A stretch of 6,367 nucleotides of DNA from an uncultured Candidatus Peregrinibacteria bacterium (GCA_913054215.1 CAJXJE010000044.1:1-6367); one strand, 5' to 3'; positions 1 through 5,491 are shown, counted from the first letter of the stretch. Made by a program: numbers and translations. The notes: generated by a model not told the origin, from the sequence alone.

Positions 1-410
1 GTGCAGATATCATTGCAAACAAAAAAGTAGTCGGGACGCTCTTCGAAGTGCATCCCGCTGTCTGTAAAAACTTCGATCTCCCTGCAAGAGCCGCAGGCTT
101 GTTGTTAAATTTAACAACAGTGTTTGCCACTCCTTCTCAAGAGATTGTTTTTGAGAGTATTCCTGAATATCCGGCAGTGAGTTACGACACCACAGTCTCT
201 ATGGCACATAGCAAAAGTGTTGGGAAACTTTTGAAAAAGATTCGTGCATCATCCAAGCTACTCGAATCTGTCGAAGTAGCAGACTTGTATGGCAAAGAGA
301 GCGGTGACTACAAACTCACACTTCGCTTAACGTATAGATCACCAGAGAAAACGCTAACAGAAGCGGAAACGAAGAAGGAATTTGCAGCGGTAGAAAAGCT
401 GCTACAATAG
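1..410 (+). CDS. pheT: Phenylalanyl-tRNA synthetase beta subunit, C-terminal part (5' end outside window)
   Basis: The frame is open from base 3 and gives the last 135 residues before a TAG stop. PheT is the large chain of the cytoplasmic alpha2beta2 enzyme that charges tRNA-Phe. Residues 1-45 of the visible part resemble the end of the synthetase core domain (G-T-L-F-E-V-H-P followed by K-N-F-D-L-P). Residues about 51-135 match the ferredoxin-fold anticodon-binding (FDX-ACB) domain: Y-P-A-V-S-Y-D, then L-L-E-S-V-E-V-A-D-L-Y, then the hallmark L-R-L-T-Y-R-S-P-E-K-T-L-T. The real start, the tRNA-binding, B3/B4 and B5 domains and any pheS lie upstream. A GTG at 48 is not a start, because the homology continues through it. 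The C-terminus appears complete. The stop overlaps the -10 box proposed for the next gene. Confidence 0.95.
   Translation, partial: ADIIANKKVVGTLFEVHPAVCKNFDLPARAAGLLLNLTTVFATPSQEIVFESIPEYPAVSYDTTVSMAHSKSVGKLLKKIRASSKLLESVEVADLYGKESGDYKLTLRLTYRSPEKTLTEAETKKEFAAVEKLLQ
381..408 (+). promoter_or_regulatory. Promoter for the 72-aa ORF, inside the pheT 3' end
   Basis: TACAAT at 403-408 matches the -10 consensus at 5 of 6 positions. TTTGCA at 381-386 lies 16 bases upstream as a partial -35. Only eight bases separate the -10 from the ATG at 417, so transcription would begin at or within a few bases of the start codon. There is no purine-rich ribosome binding site. The last bases of pheT form the -10. 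Confidence 0.5.
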
Positions 411-416
411 ATTACT

Positions 417-635
417 ATGCAGCCTCGCAATCGTATTTTCTCAGGGGACGCCCCAGGCGGAATAGGTCTAGGGACGCTGAGAGATCGCAATCAGCATTTT
501 GGAACCTTGGAGACAGGTGTTGAATCGAATATTGACCAAATAATGAGGCGTAATGATCAAATGGATGAAATCCTACAATTTGTTATAGACAATCCTGGGT
601 CGGAACATATGCTTCCAGGTTTTTCAGGTTATTAA
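417..635 (+). CDS. Hypothetical 72-aa protein, no recognised family
   Basis: This short ORF fills the gap between pheT and the adenosyltransferase gene, starting six bases after the pheT stop and ending 11 bases before the next start. I do not recognise the family. The N-terminal third is Gly-rich and basic (D-A-P-G-G-I-G-L-G-T-L-R-D-R-N). The middle is acidic and amphipathic, probably helical (D-Q-I-M-R-R-N-D-Q-M-D-E-I-L-Q-F-V-I). The tail is short and Gly/Pro-containing. There is no signal peptide, membrane segment or Cys pair. Support for a real gene is the snug fit between neighbours and a good -10 (TACAAT) eight bases before the ATG. Against it are the short length and lack of homology I can name. 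No function is proposed. Confidence 0.55.
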   Translation: MQPRNRIFSGDAPGGIGLGTLRDRNQHFGTLETGVESNIDQIMRRNDQMDEILQFVIDNPGSEHMLPGFSGY

Positions 636-646
636 TTAGATTTCCT

Positions 647-1225
647 ATGCGCCCCTCCCTTTCGACAACCGGCGGTGACCGTGGAAAAACAGGTCTCTTT
701 GGTGGAGAGCGTGTTTCAAAGTCGAGTAATCGGTTACATGCGTACGGAACGGTTGATGAGTTGAATGCGGTATTGGGGCTTGTCCTTACAGAGCCTGACT
801 TACCCGAGCACATACGAGAGCAACTCCATGAAGTGCAGAAGGACTTGTTTTGTTTGGGTGCGGATCTTGCCACCCCTATGGGTAAAGTTTCTAAAAATGT
901 TATGCGTATTGCGGAGAGTGATACAGAGCGTATCGAACAGTGGGGGGTAGAGCTCGAAGTGGATTTGCCTGCACTACAAAAGTTTATTCTTCCGAGTGGA
1001 TGTCGGGCAGCAGCGCTGCTTCATCAAGCGAGAACCATTTGCAGGAGGGCAGAACGGTGGCTAGTCCATGTTGCCAATGAAGAACCGATTAATGATGAGT
1101 CACTCATCTATATCAACCGACTCAGCGATTACTTCTTCCTGCTTTCTCGCGTGGTAAATAAGGCGGTCGGAACAGAAGAGGCTGAATGGAGGCCTAGAGG
1201 CAAAACTGAAAAACTGAAAAACTGA
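647..1225 (+). CDS. pduO: PduO-type cob(I)alamin adenosyltransferase
   Basis: The 192-aa product transfers the 5'-deoxyadenosyl group of ATP to cob(I)alamin, making coenzyme B12 in the cytoplasm; the family forms trimers. The N-terminal ATP-binding segment is clear (T-G-G-D-R-G-K-T-G-L-F-G-G-E-R-V, residues 8-23), followed by Y33-G-T-V-D-E-L-N. The corrin-site Phe is likely F113 in F-I-L-P-S-G, and A-R-T-I-C-R-R-A-E-R (128-137) carries the ATP-contacting Arg/Glu residues. N-R-L-S-D (157-161) and E180-W181 complete the usual C-terminal helix. The homology ends near residue 183. The last residues (K-T-E-K-L-K-N) are encoded by an 8-base tandem repeat that also holds the TGA stop. No other B12 gene is visible, so salvage for a B12-dependent enzyme elsewhere is likely (inference). 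The -10 is ambiguous (candidates in 630-642) and no ribosome binding site is seen. Confidence 0.93.
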   Translation: MRPSLSTTGGDRGKTGLFGGERVSKSSNRLHAYGTVDELNAVLGLVLTEPDLPEHIREQLHEVQKDLFCLGADLATPMGKVSKNVMRIAESDTERIEQWGVELEVDLPALQKFILPSGCRAAALLHQARTICRRAERWLVHVANEEPINDESLIYINRLSDYFFLLSRVVNKAVGTEEAEWRPRGKTEKLKN

Positions 1226-1289
1226 AAAAATGCTACATGCATTGAGAAATATCTTTCAGATTTTCAACTTTGCTTATTTTCAATTTTTC
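1206..1289. repeat. Period-8 tandem array facing an inverted degenerate array
   Basis: CTGAAAAA is repeated exactly three times at 1206-1229. After a 22-base gap, 1252-1283 reads as four further 8-base units (TCTTTCAG, ATTTTCAA, CTTTGCTT, ATTTTCAA) followed by TTTTTC. Reverse-complemented, these are CTGAAAGA, TTGAAAAT, AAGCAAAG and TTGAAAAT, degenerate versions of the left unit. The two arms could pair with 7, 6 and 4 matches of 8 per unit, counting outward from the loop. The element lies between two convergent genes and contains the pduO stop codon. It might help end transcription in both directions, but it is not a classical GC-rich stem plus U-tract terminator. Confidence 0.75.
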
Positions 1290-1586
1290 TTACGAAGTAA
1301 GCAGGGGCCAGAAATTCATCATCAGCAGTGTCGAGAATATCACAATGAGTGGTACGCCAATGATGATAAAGAGTGATTTACTATCTGCGTCCTTTGGTTT
1401 TACGCTGAGATACAGGCTGGTTCCTCCATAGAGAATTCCCGCGAGGAGTAATGGTAAATCCGCAACTTTCAGCCACCATGCTCCCATTGGGGTGACTTCG
1501 TTATATTGCAGCATGTACGCCAAGAAGAATGTGCCTCCAAGCACATAGAAGAGGAATCCCGATAGTTTCTTGAGGTACGTAACCAC
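1290..1586 (-). CDS. Hypothetical small membrane protein, three predicted helices
   Basis: The 98-aa product has three hydrophobic stretches at about residues 8-28, 42-62 and 71-93. Short loops join them, and the second loop is Lys/Asp-rich (K-P-K-D-A-D-S-K). I do not recognise a family. It lies just downstream of rpmH on the same strand, where many bacteria have rnpA, but it has none of the Arg-rich character of RNase P protein and is not one. The GTG start at 1584-1586 is preferred because a TAGAAT box ends six bases upstream and V-T-Y-L-K-K gives a sensible positively charged N-terminus. It converges on the adenosyltransferase gene across the period-8 repeat. The last codons sit in a small perfect hairpin (CTTAC / GTAAG with a 3-base loop). 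Confidence 0.72.
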   Translation of the reverse strand: MVTYLKKLSGFLFYVLGGTFFLAYMLQYNEVTPMGAWWLKVADLPLLLAGILYGGTSLYLSVKPKDADSKSLFIIIGVPLIVIFSTLLMMNFWPLLTS

Positions 1587-1592
1587 GAGGGG

Positions 1593-1598
1593 ATTCTA
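1593..1598 (-). promoter_or_regulatory. -10 box for the 98-aa membrane protein gene
   Basis: Read on the minus strand this is TAGAAT (5 of 6 to consensus), two bases after the rpmH stop codon and six bases before the GTG start. The spacing puts the predicted first transcribed base on or next to the G of the start codon, so the mRNA would be leaderless. No convincing -35 is seen. Confidence 0.5.
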
Positions 1599-1600
1599 GA

Positions 1601-1744
1601 CTATTTTCCCTTCTTTTGCACAGTAAGCCTCGCGCGTCCTTTCCTGCGACGACGTGACAGAAGATTTCGACCGTTTTTTGTGGCCATTCGTTGGCGGAAA
1701 CCGTGTTTCCTGAGTCGCCGACGCCATTTGAGCTTTCCTAGCAT
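1601..1744 (-). CDS. rpmH: 50S ribosomal protein L34
   Basis: This 47-aa gene is easy to miss because of its length. From residue 14 the protein reads H-G-F-R-Q-R-M-A-T-K-N-G-R, then R-R-R-R-K-G-R-A-R-L-T-V, which is the L34 signature. L34 is a small, very basic protein of the large ribosomal subunit. The length fits the family (about 44-47 aa). The first 13 residues (M-L-G-K-L-K-W-R-R-R-L-R-K) are basic but lack the usual K-R-T-[FY]-Q-P-S opening. An in-frame TAG seven codons upstream excludes a much longer N-terminus. A strong promoter (TTGACC, 17 bases, TAGGCT) ends nine bases before the ATG. Its usual partner rnpA is absent downstream. Confidence 0.93.
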   Translation of the reverse strand: MLGKLKWRRRLRKHGFRQRMATKNGRNLLSRRRRKGRARLTVQKKGK

Positions 1745-1753
1745 TGTGGGAGC

Positions 1754-1782
1754 AGCCTACGGACGGGATTGCCACTGGTCAA
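1754..1782 (-). promoter_or_regulatory. Sigma70-type promoter of rpmH
   Basis: On the minus strand, TTGACC (1782-1777, 5 of 6 to the -35 consensus) and TAGGCT (1759-1754) are separated by exactly 17 bases. Only nine bases lie between the -10 and the rpmH ATG. The predicted transcript has no or almost no 5' leader. This is one of the two best -35/-10 pairs in the window. Confidence 0.65.
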
Positions 1783-1835
1783 GGAATACACGGCATTTTT
1801 TGGGCTCTACGCTAGCCCTGACTACTGTGCTCCTC

Positions 1836-1841
1836 TACACT
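1836..1841 (+). promoter_or_regulatory. -10 box for the M16 peptidase gene
   Basis: TACACT (4 of 6 to consensus) ends ten bases before the ATG at 1852. The sequence between them is pyrimidine-rich (CCCTCTCACT), so a Shine-Dalgarno interaction is excluded. No clear -35 lies at normal spacing. The interval 1745-1851 is the divergent promoter region shared with rpmH. Confidence 0.42.
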
Positions 1842-1851
1842 CCCTCTCACT

Positions 1852-3114
1852 ATGCCTTATACAACCCAAGCCCTTTCTTCCGGACTTCCTGTTCTTACTG
1901 CCTCCACTGATGGCACAGCTTCTGTGACAGTTATGGTGTTCGCAGGAGCGGGTTCTCGTTACGAGCAGGAGCACGAGAGAGGCATCTCACACTTTTTGGA
2001 GCACATGTTCTTTAAAGGGGGAGATCGCTACCAAAATACGAAAGAGGTGAGTATGGCTATTGATGGTGTTGGTGGAGAGTTTAATGCATTCACGGGCAAG
2101 GAATATGCAGGGTATTACGTCAAAGTAGCTGCTGAGAATATCGATCTTGGTTGTGATGTGATTGGTGATATGCTGTGTAATGCTTCTTTTCCTCCAGAAG
2201 AGATCGAAAAAGAGCGTGGCGTGATTATCGAGGAAGATCGCATGTACCAAGACACGCCAATGTACAGAGCGGGTTGGGACTTCGAAGAACTGATTTTCGG
2301 TGATGTTCCGCTCGGGTGGGATACGATTGGAACGCACAAGGTTATTAATTCTGTGCAGCAGGAGGACTTTCAAAAACATAAAGATCGTCTGTATACACCA
2401 GATAACTTAGTGATCACCTTTGCAGGAAAGATCGACGACAAGCAAGCGATTGATCTTGGAGAGAAGTACTTCGGTACATTGTCTGGAAAAAAGGATGGAG
2501 AGTTTGTACCTCTTGAGAAATACGGATCAGACAAAGTATTCTTACGTACTAAAAAGACGGAACAGTCTCATTTGGTTATTGGTGTTCCGGGTATTAGTTC
2601 CCAAGACCCTCGTCACTTTACCCACAAGTTGCTCGGCATCATTCTTGGAGGAAACATGAGCAGCCGAATGTTCCTTAATATTCGAGAGGCAAAAGGTATG
2701 TGCTATTACATCGACACTGATGCAGATTACTATCTCGATGCAGGAGCCCTTACTACCAGAGCTGGTATCGATCAGTCCCGACTGAACGAAGCCATCAAAC
2801 TGATTATTGCTGAGTACGATAAAGTTGTAGAGGGAGGTGTAGAGGAGGAGGAGGTCGAACGTGCAAAAGCTTATATGAAAGGTTCGATGATTCTCTCGTT
2901 GGAAGATAGTGAAGAGCTTGCACATTTCTATGGAAAGCAAAAGCTCCTCTATCCTCAAATTCGCGATATAGAGGACTACATTACTGAGATTGAAAGTGTG
3001 AGCAAAGAGGGGATCGATCAGCTTGCAAAAGATCTCCTAGCCCACGAAAACCTTCGTTTGACGGTCATTGGTAATACGGATGATAAGGCAGGATTAGAGG
3101 CACTTTTGGCGTAG
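1852..3114 (+). CDS. M16 family zinc metallopeptidase (processing-peptidase-like)
   Basis: The 420-aa product matches the single-chain bacterial M16B proteins (about 410-430 aa), which pair as dimers like mitochondrial processing peptidase. The inverted zinc motif H-x-x-E-H is intact (H47, E50, H51 in H-F-L-E-H-M-F-F-K-G). The distal zinc ligand is probably E127 in R-G-V-I-I-E-E-D, 76 residues after H51 as in the family. The N-terminal M16 domain covers about residues 12-160. The second, M16_C-type domain follows from about 165 and contains the R-E-A-K-G-M-C-Y-Y-I stretch (the Arg/Tyr substrate-binding motif). There is no signal peptide, so it should be cytoplasmic, degrading or trimming peptides. 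The start fits the family N-terminus. The substrate is unknown. ndk follows with its own promoter seven bases after the stop. Confidence 0.93.
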   Translation: MPYTTQALSSGLPVLTASTDGTASVTVMVFAGAGSRYEQEHERGISHFLEHMFFKGGDRYQNTKEVSMAIDGVGGEFNAFTGKEYAGYYVKVAAENIDLGCDVIGDMLCNASFPPEEIEKERGVIIEEDRMYQDTPMYRAGWDFEELIFGDVPLGWDTIGTHKVINSVQQEDFQKHKDRLYTPDNLVITFAGKIDDKQAIDLGEKYFGTLSGKKDGEFVPLEKYGSDKVFLRTKKTEQSHLVIGVPGISSQDPRHFTHKLLGIILGGNMSSRMFLNIREAKGMCYYIDTDADYYLDAGALTTRAGIDQSRLNEAIKLIIAEYDKVVEGGVEEEEVERAKAYMKGSMILSLEDSEELAHFYGKQKLLYPQIRDIEDYITEIESVSKEGIDQLAKDLLAHENLRLTVIGNTDDKAGLEALLA

Positions 3115-3121
3115 TAGCTTG

Positions 3122-3149
3122 TTGACTCACACGGATTTTTGCGTACTAT
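3122..3149 (+). promoter_or_regulatory. Sigma70-type promoter of ndk
   Basis: TTGACT at 3122-3127 (5 of 6) and TACTAT at 3144-3149 (5 of 6) are 16 bases apart. The -10 ends ten bases before the ATG at 3160. The -10 contains part of an earlier in-frame ATG (3148), which argues that translation starts at 3160 instead. This is the strongest promoter match seen, placed directly after the M16 stop codon. Confidence 0.68.
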
Positions 3150-3159
3150 GGCTCCACTT

Positions 3160-3594
3160 ATGGAAAAAACTCTCATCCTCTTAAAGCCAGACTGTGTACA
3201 GAAAAACCTTATTGGAAAGGTGATTGCTCGCTTCGAAGAAGCAGGCTTCGCTATCCGTGCCACAAAAATGATTCAGCTTACAGATGAAGTACTTGCGGAG
3301 CACTATGCACATATTGCAGAGTTTCCCTTCTACCCATCTGTTGAAAGTTTTATGAAAGAGACGCCTGTTGTTGCTATGATCCTCGAGGCTGATAACATCA
3401 TCGATTCTTTACGCGATATGCTTGGCGTTACCGATTGTCTCGAAGCAGCTCCTGGTACTATTCGTGCTGAGTGGGGTAGCAAAGAAGAAGGCAAGAACAA
3501 GATGTGCAATATCGCTCATGCATCAGACTCTGCAGAAACTGCAGAGGTCGAAATTAAAAGATTCTTCTCTGACGACGAGATCTTCTCGTATTAA
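3160..3594 (+). CDS. ndk: Nucleoside diphosphate kinase
   Basis: The 144-aa enzyme moves the gamma phosphate of ATP to other (deoxy)nucleoside diphosphates through a phospho-histidine, balancing NTP pools in the cytoplasm. The active-site set is complete: K9 in K-P-D, Y49, R85, T91, R102 in P-G-T-I-R, N117, and the catalytic H120 in N-I-A-H-A-S-D-S. The start at 3160 gives the family opening M-E-K-T-L-I-L-L-K-P-D; earlier in-frame starts would lie inside or upstream of the promoter. One oddity is the distance R102-H120, which is 18 residues where family members I know have 13. The extra residues fall in a Lys/Glu-rich insertion (G-S-K-E-E-G-K-N-K). The stop is one base from the stop of the convergent S41 gene. 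Confidence 0.95.
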   Translation: MEKTLILLKPDCVQKNLIGKVIARFEEAGFAIRATKMIQLTDEVLAEHYAHIAEFPFYPSVESFMKETPVVAMILEADNIIDSLRDMLGVTDCLEAAPGTIRAEWGSKEEGKNKMCNIAHASDSAETAEVEIKRFFSDDEIFSY

Positions 3595-3595
3595 G

Positions 3596-4837
3596 TTAAT
3601 TCCCTTTAGTGAGAAGTTCAAGTGCGGTATCTAGCTGTGGATCTTCTTTTGCTTGGATCTGTTCTCGCGTACGTTCGATCTCGATATCCGGAGATACACC
3701 TTCTGTACCAAGGTCTTTTCCATCAGGTGTCAGCCACCTAGCTGTGGTAATACGCACACTGGTACCACCTGGTAGCTCAAAGACCTCTTGTACTGTTCCT
3801 TTTCCAAAACTCTGTGTTCCTATAACTGTTGCCCGGTTGTGATCTTGCAAAGCACCTGCAAGAATCTCTGATGCAGAAGCAGATCCTTCATTAATCAGTA
3901 TTACTAGTGGAATATCGGGTGCAATAGGGCGACCTGTTGTATAGTGGTGTGTTGGTTCTCCTGCTTTGCGGGCGACGGAAACTACTTTTCCTTTTTTCAG
4001 GAACATGGAAGAAAGATCGATGGCTTTATCCAAGTATCCACCTCCATTGAATCGTACATCAAGAATTAATCCATCAACTTCTGCTTCGAGGTGGTCTTTT
4101 ACACTCTGTTCCACTTCTTTGGTTGTTGTATCGCCAAAGCGGTTGAGTGAGATGTATCCAATACGTTTTCCATCGTATTCTTTAATCTCGGATTCTATAC
4201 TGGGGACTTGTATTTCATCTCGGATAATAGTGATATCTAATGATCCTTCTTTCTCTCGTCTTACGGTCAGCGTTACTTCAGTACCTTTAGGGCCACGAAT
4301 GATTTCTACAGCATCTCCTAGGCTATATCCTTCTAAGTCCTCTTCATCGACATGCGTAATAACATCTTCGGAGAGCAGCCCTGCCCCTTCTGCAGGAGAA
4401 CCTTTGAGAGGAGCTACTACAACAATCTCGTCATTACGTATAGTAAGCTCTGCCCCAATACCTTGCAGTGTTCCATTGAGAGATTGTTTAAATTCTTTGT
4501 TTTGCTTTGGTGGCATAAACGTGCTGTACGGGTCTCCGATTGCACTCACAAGGCCAGAGGTTGCTCCGTGCAACATCTTTGTAGTCTCGAGTTGGTCTGG
4601 CTCAATGTAGTGTTTGGCCATGAGTCTCCACACACTCCATAGTAGGCTGATATCTACTTCTTTTTTCGGGTCACTGACGAGTACGCCACTGGCAACTCCT
4701 CCAGCAAAGCTTTCTTCTATAGTAGTGTATTTTTGTTCCAGTCTTTGGTTCTCACGTGACACGCCAATCTGCATGCCCAAAAAAAGCGTCAGAACCGGGA
4801 GGACTACAAGAGTGAGATTTTTAAGCAGTTTCGTCAT
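3596..4837 (-). CDS. S41 family C-terminal processing peptidase, membrane-anchored or exported
   Basis: The 413-aa serine peptidase belongs to the CtpA/Prc type, which cleaves exported proteins near their C-termini. In order: a Lys-bearing N-terminus with one hydrophobic helix (residues 8-25, signal peptide or anchor); a short helical linker; an S41 N-terminal region with G-D-P-Y-S-T-F (101-107); a PDZ domain at about 120-205 (L-Q-G-I-G-A, S-P-A-E-G-A-G-L); and the protease core. Within the core are L-D-V-R-F-N-G-G-G (259-267), the nucleophile S321 in N-E-G-S-A-S-A-S-E and the general base K346 in S-F-G-K-G-T-V-Q, 25 residues apart as in the family. The ATG at 4837 is chosen over upstream in-frame ATGs because it starts the signal sequence and has a -10 (TAGTAT) eight bases upstream. 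The active site should face outside the membrane. Confidence 0.94.
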   Translation of the reverse strand: MTKLLKNLTLVVLPVLTLFLGMQIGVSRENQRLEQKYTTIEESFAGGVASGVLVSDPKKEVDISLLWSVWRLMAKHYIEPDQLETTKMLHGATSGLVSAIGDPYSTFMPPKQNKEFKQSLNGTLQGIGAELTIRNDEIVVVAPLKGSPAEGAGLLSEDVITHVDEEDLEGYSLGDAVEIIRGPKGTEVTLTVRREKEGSLDITIIRDEIQVPSIESEIKEYDGKRIGYISLNRFGDTTTKEVEQSVKDHLEAEVDGLILDVRFNGGGYLDKAIDLSSMFLKKGKVVSVARKAGEPTHHYTTGRPIAPDIPLVILINEGSASASEILAGALQDHNRATVIGTQSFGKGTVQEVFELPGGTSVRITTARWLTPDGKDLGTEGVSPDIEIERTREQIQAKEDPQLDTALELLTKGN

Positions 4838-4845
4838 GCCAGCAC

Positions 4846-4851
4846 ATACTA
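4846..4851 (-). promoter_or_regulatory. -10 box for the S41 peptidase gene
   Basis: Minus-strand TAGTAT (4 of 6) ends eight bases before the ATG at 4837. A possible but weak -35 (ACGACT) lies 18 bases upstream. With the oppositely oriented box at 4904-4909 it makes an 80-base divergent promoter region (4838-4917). Confidence 0.42.
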
Positions 4852-4900
4852 CACTGCTACGTATAAAAAGTCGTAACTTGCGCCTAAAAAACTGTTGATT

Positions 4901-4909
4901 TGCTACCAT
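4901..4909 (+). promoter_or_regulatory. Extended -10 promoter for the DUF1858 fusion gene
   Basis: TGC followed by TACCAT forms an extended -10 (TGn-TAnnnT) ending eight bases before the ATG at 4918. A -35-like TTGCGC at 4879-4884 is 19 bases upstream, longer than optimal, which would fit reliance on the extended -10. There is no Shine-Dalgarno sequence. Confidence 0.45.
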
Positions 4910-4917
4910 ATGCACTC

Positions 4918-5475
4918 ATGACTACTGCAACCATCAACCAAAATATGACCGTGCGAGAGATAATGACACTCGTGCCTGCTGCGGCAGATATAATGATTGA
5001 ATATGGTTTGCACTGTTTCTCGTGCAGTGTAGGTGGCGTAGAAACTCTCGCAGAGGGATGTCAGATGCATGGATTTGATACCGATACCGTCGAGGCACTC
5101 GTAGAAGATATCAACTGTGCGTTGGGACAAGCGCCGAAGCGTCCACAAGAGCTTACGATTACTGCGGACGCAGCGCGAGGTATTCACAAGATAGCCAGTG
5201 CTGAGGGAAATGATGGTCAGATTCTCGTTGTTACACTTGATGAACAAGGAGCGTTCTGTTTAGAATTTCAAGAGAAGCCACTACTAGGTGATATGGAATT
5301 CACTAATCCAGATGTAGCGGAAGTGCGCATCTTTGCCTCTGTGCTCACACTCAGTCGCATCGGTGGAGCAACTATTGATGTACGAGAAGGGAGGTTTAAA
5401 TTAGATATGCCAGAAGAAGGTGGATGTTGTAAGGGTACTGAAGAGTCTTGTGGATGTACGGAAGACCATTCTTAA
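4918..5475 (+). CDS. DUF1858 domain fused to an A-type (IscA/HesB-like) Fe-S carrier domain
   Basis: The 185-aa protein has two parts. Residues about 9-68 match DUF1858: the M-T-V-R-E-I-M opening, A-D-I-M-I-E-Y-G-L-H-C33-F-S-C36, and a third Cys at 48 in E-G-C-Q-M-H-G. Residues about 78-180 resemble the HesB/IscA fold: L-T-I-T-A-D-A-A-R-G-I-H-K-I, G-D-M-E-F, a beta-rich middle, G-A-T-I-D-V-R-E-G-R-F-K-L-D, and a Cys tail with C170-C171 and C178-G-C180. A-type carriers bind Fe-S with one mid-domain Cys plus a C-terminal C-x-C. Here C114 in G-A-F-C-L-E-F could be the first, though the usual G-G-C-S-G context is lost. A role in Fe-S assembly or redox sensing is inferred. The start at 4918 fits the family and the promoter; an in-frame TTG at 4900 does not. 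It is divergent from S41. Confidence 0.82.
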   Translation: MTTATINQNMTVREIMTLVPAAADIMIEYGLHCFSCSVGGVETLAEGCQMHGFDTDTVEALVEDINCALGQAPKRPQELTITADAARGIHKIASAEGNDGQILVVTLDEQGAFCLEFQEKPLLGDMEFTNPDVAEVRIFASVLTLSRIGGATIDVREGRFKLDMPEEGGCCKGTEESCGCTEDHS

Positions 5476-5491
5476 GCGCAACAGAATAAGG

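Noticed and set aside
1223..1225. TGA as a sense codon (Gly, as in Gracilibacteria and Absconditabacteria)
   Set aside because: No gene contains an in-frame TGA, conserved Gly positions use ordinary GGN codons, and the only TGA lies where PduO homology has already ended. The standard code explains everything.
1280..1304. Hairpin CTTAC / GTAAG as an intrinsic terminator
   Set aside because: The stem is only 5 bp. On the minus strand it is followed by A residues, and on the plus strand the T-run precedes it, so it does not fit a Rho-independent terminator in either direction.
1680..1910. Plus-strand 76-aa ORF opposite rpmH
   Set aside because: It is antisense to the clearly recognisable L34 gene and runs out of frame into the M16 peptidase start, with no family resemblance.
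1987..2958. Minus-strand ORFs of 130 and 138 aa within the M16 gene
   Set aside because: Both lie inside the M16 coding sequence, which carries the intact zinc motif and second-domain motif; the antisense products resemble nothing.
3966..4610. Long plus-strand ORF (214 aa) opposite the S41 peptidase gene
   Set aside because: It is Ser/Pro/Ile-rich low-complexity sequence typical of an antisense shadow; the minus-strand frame has full S41 and PDZ motifs.
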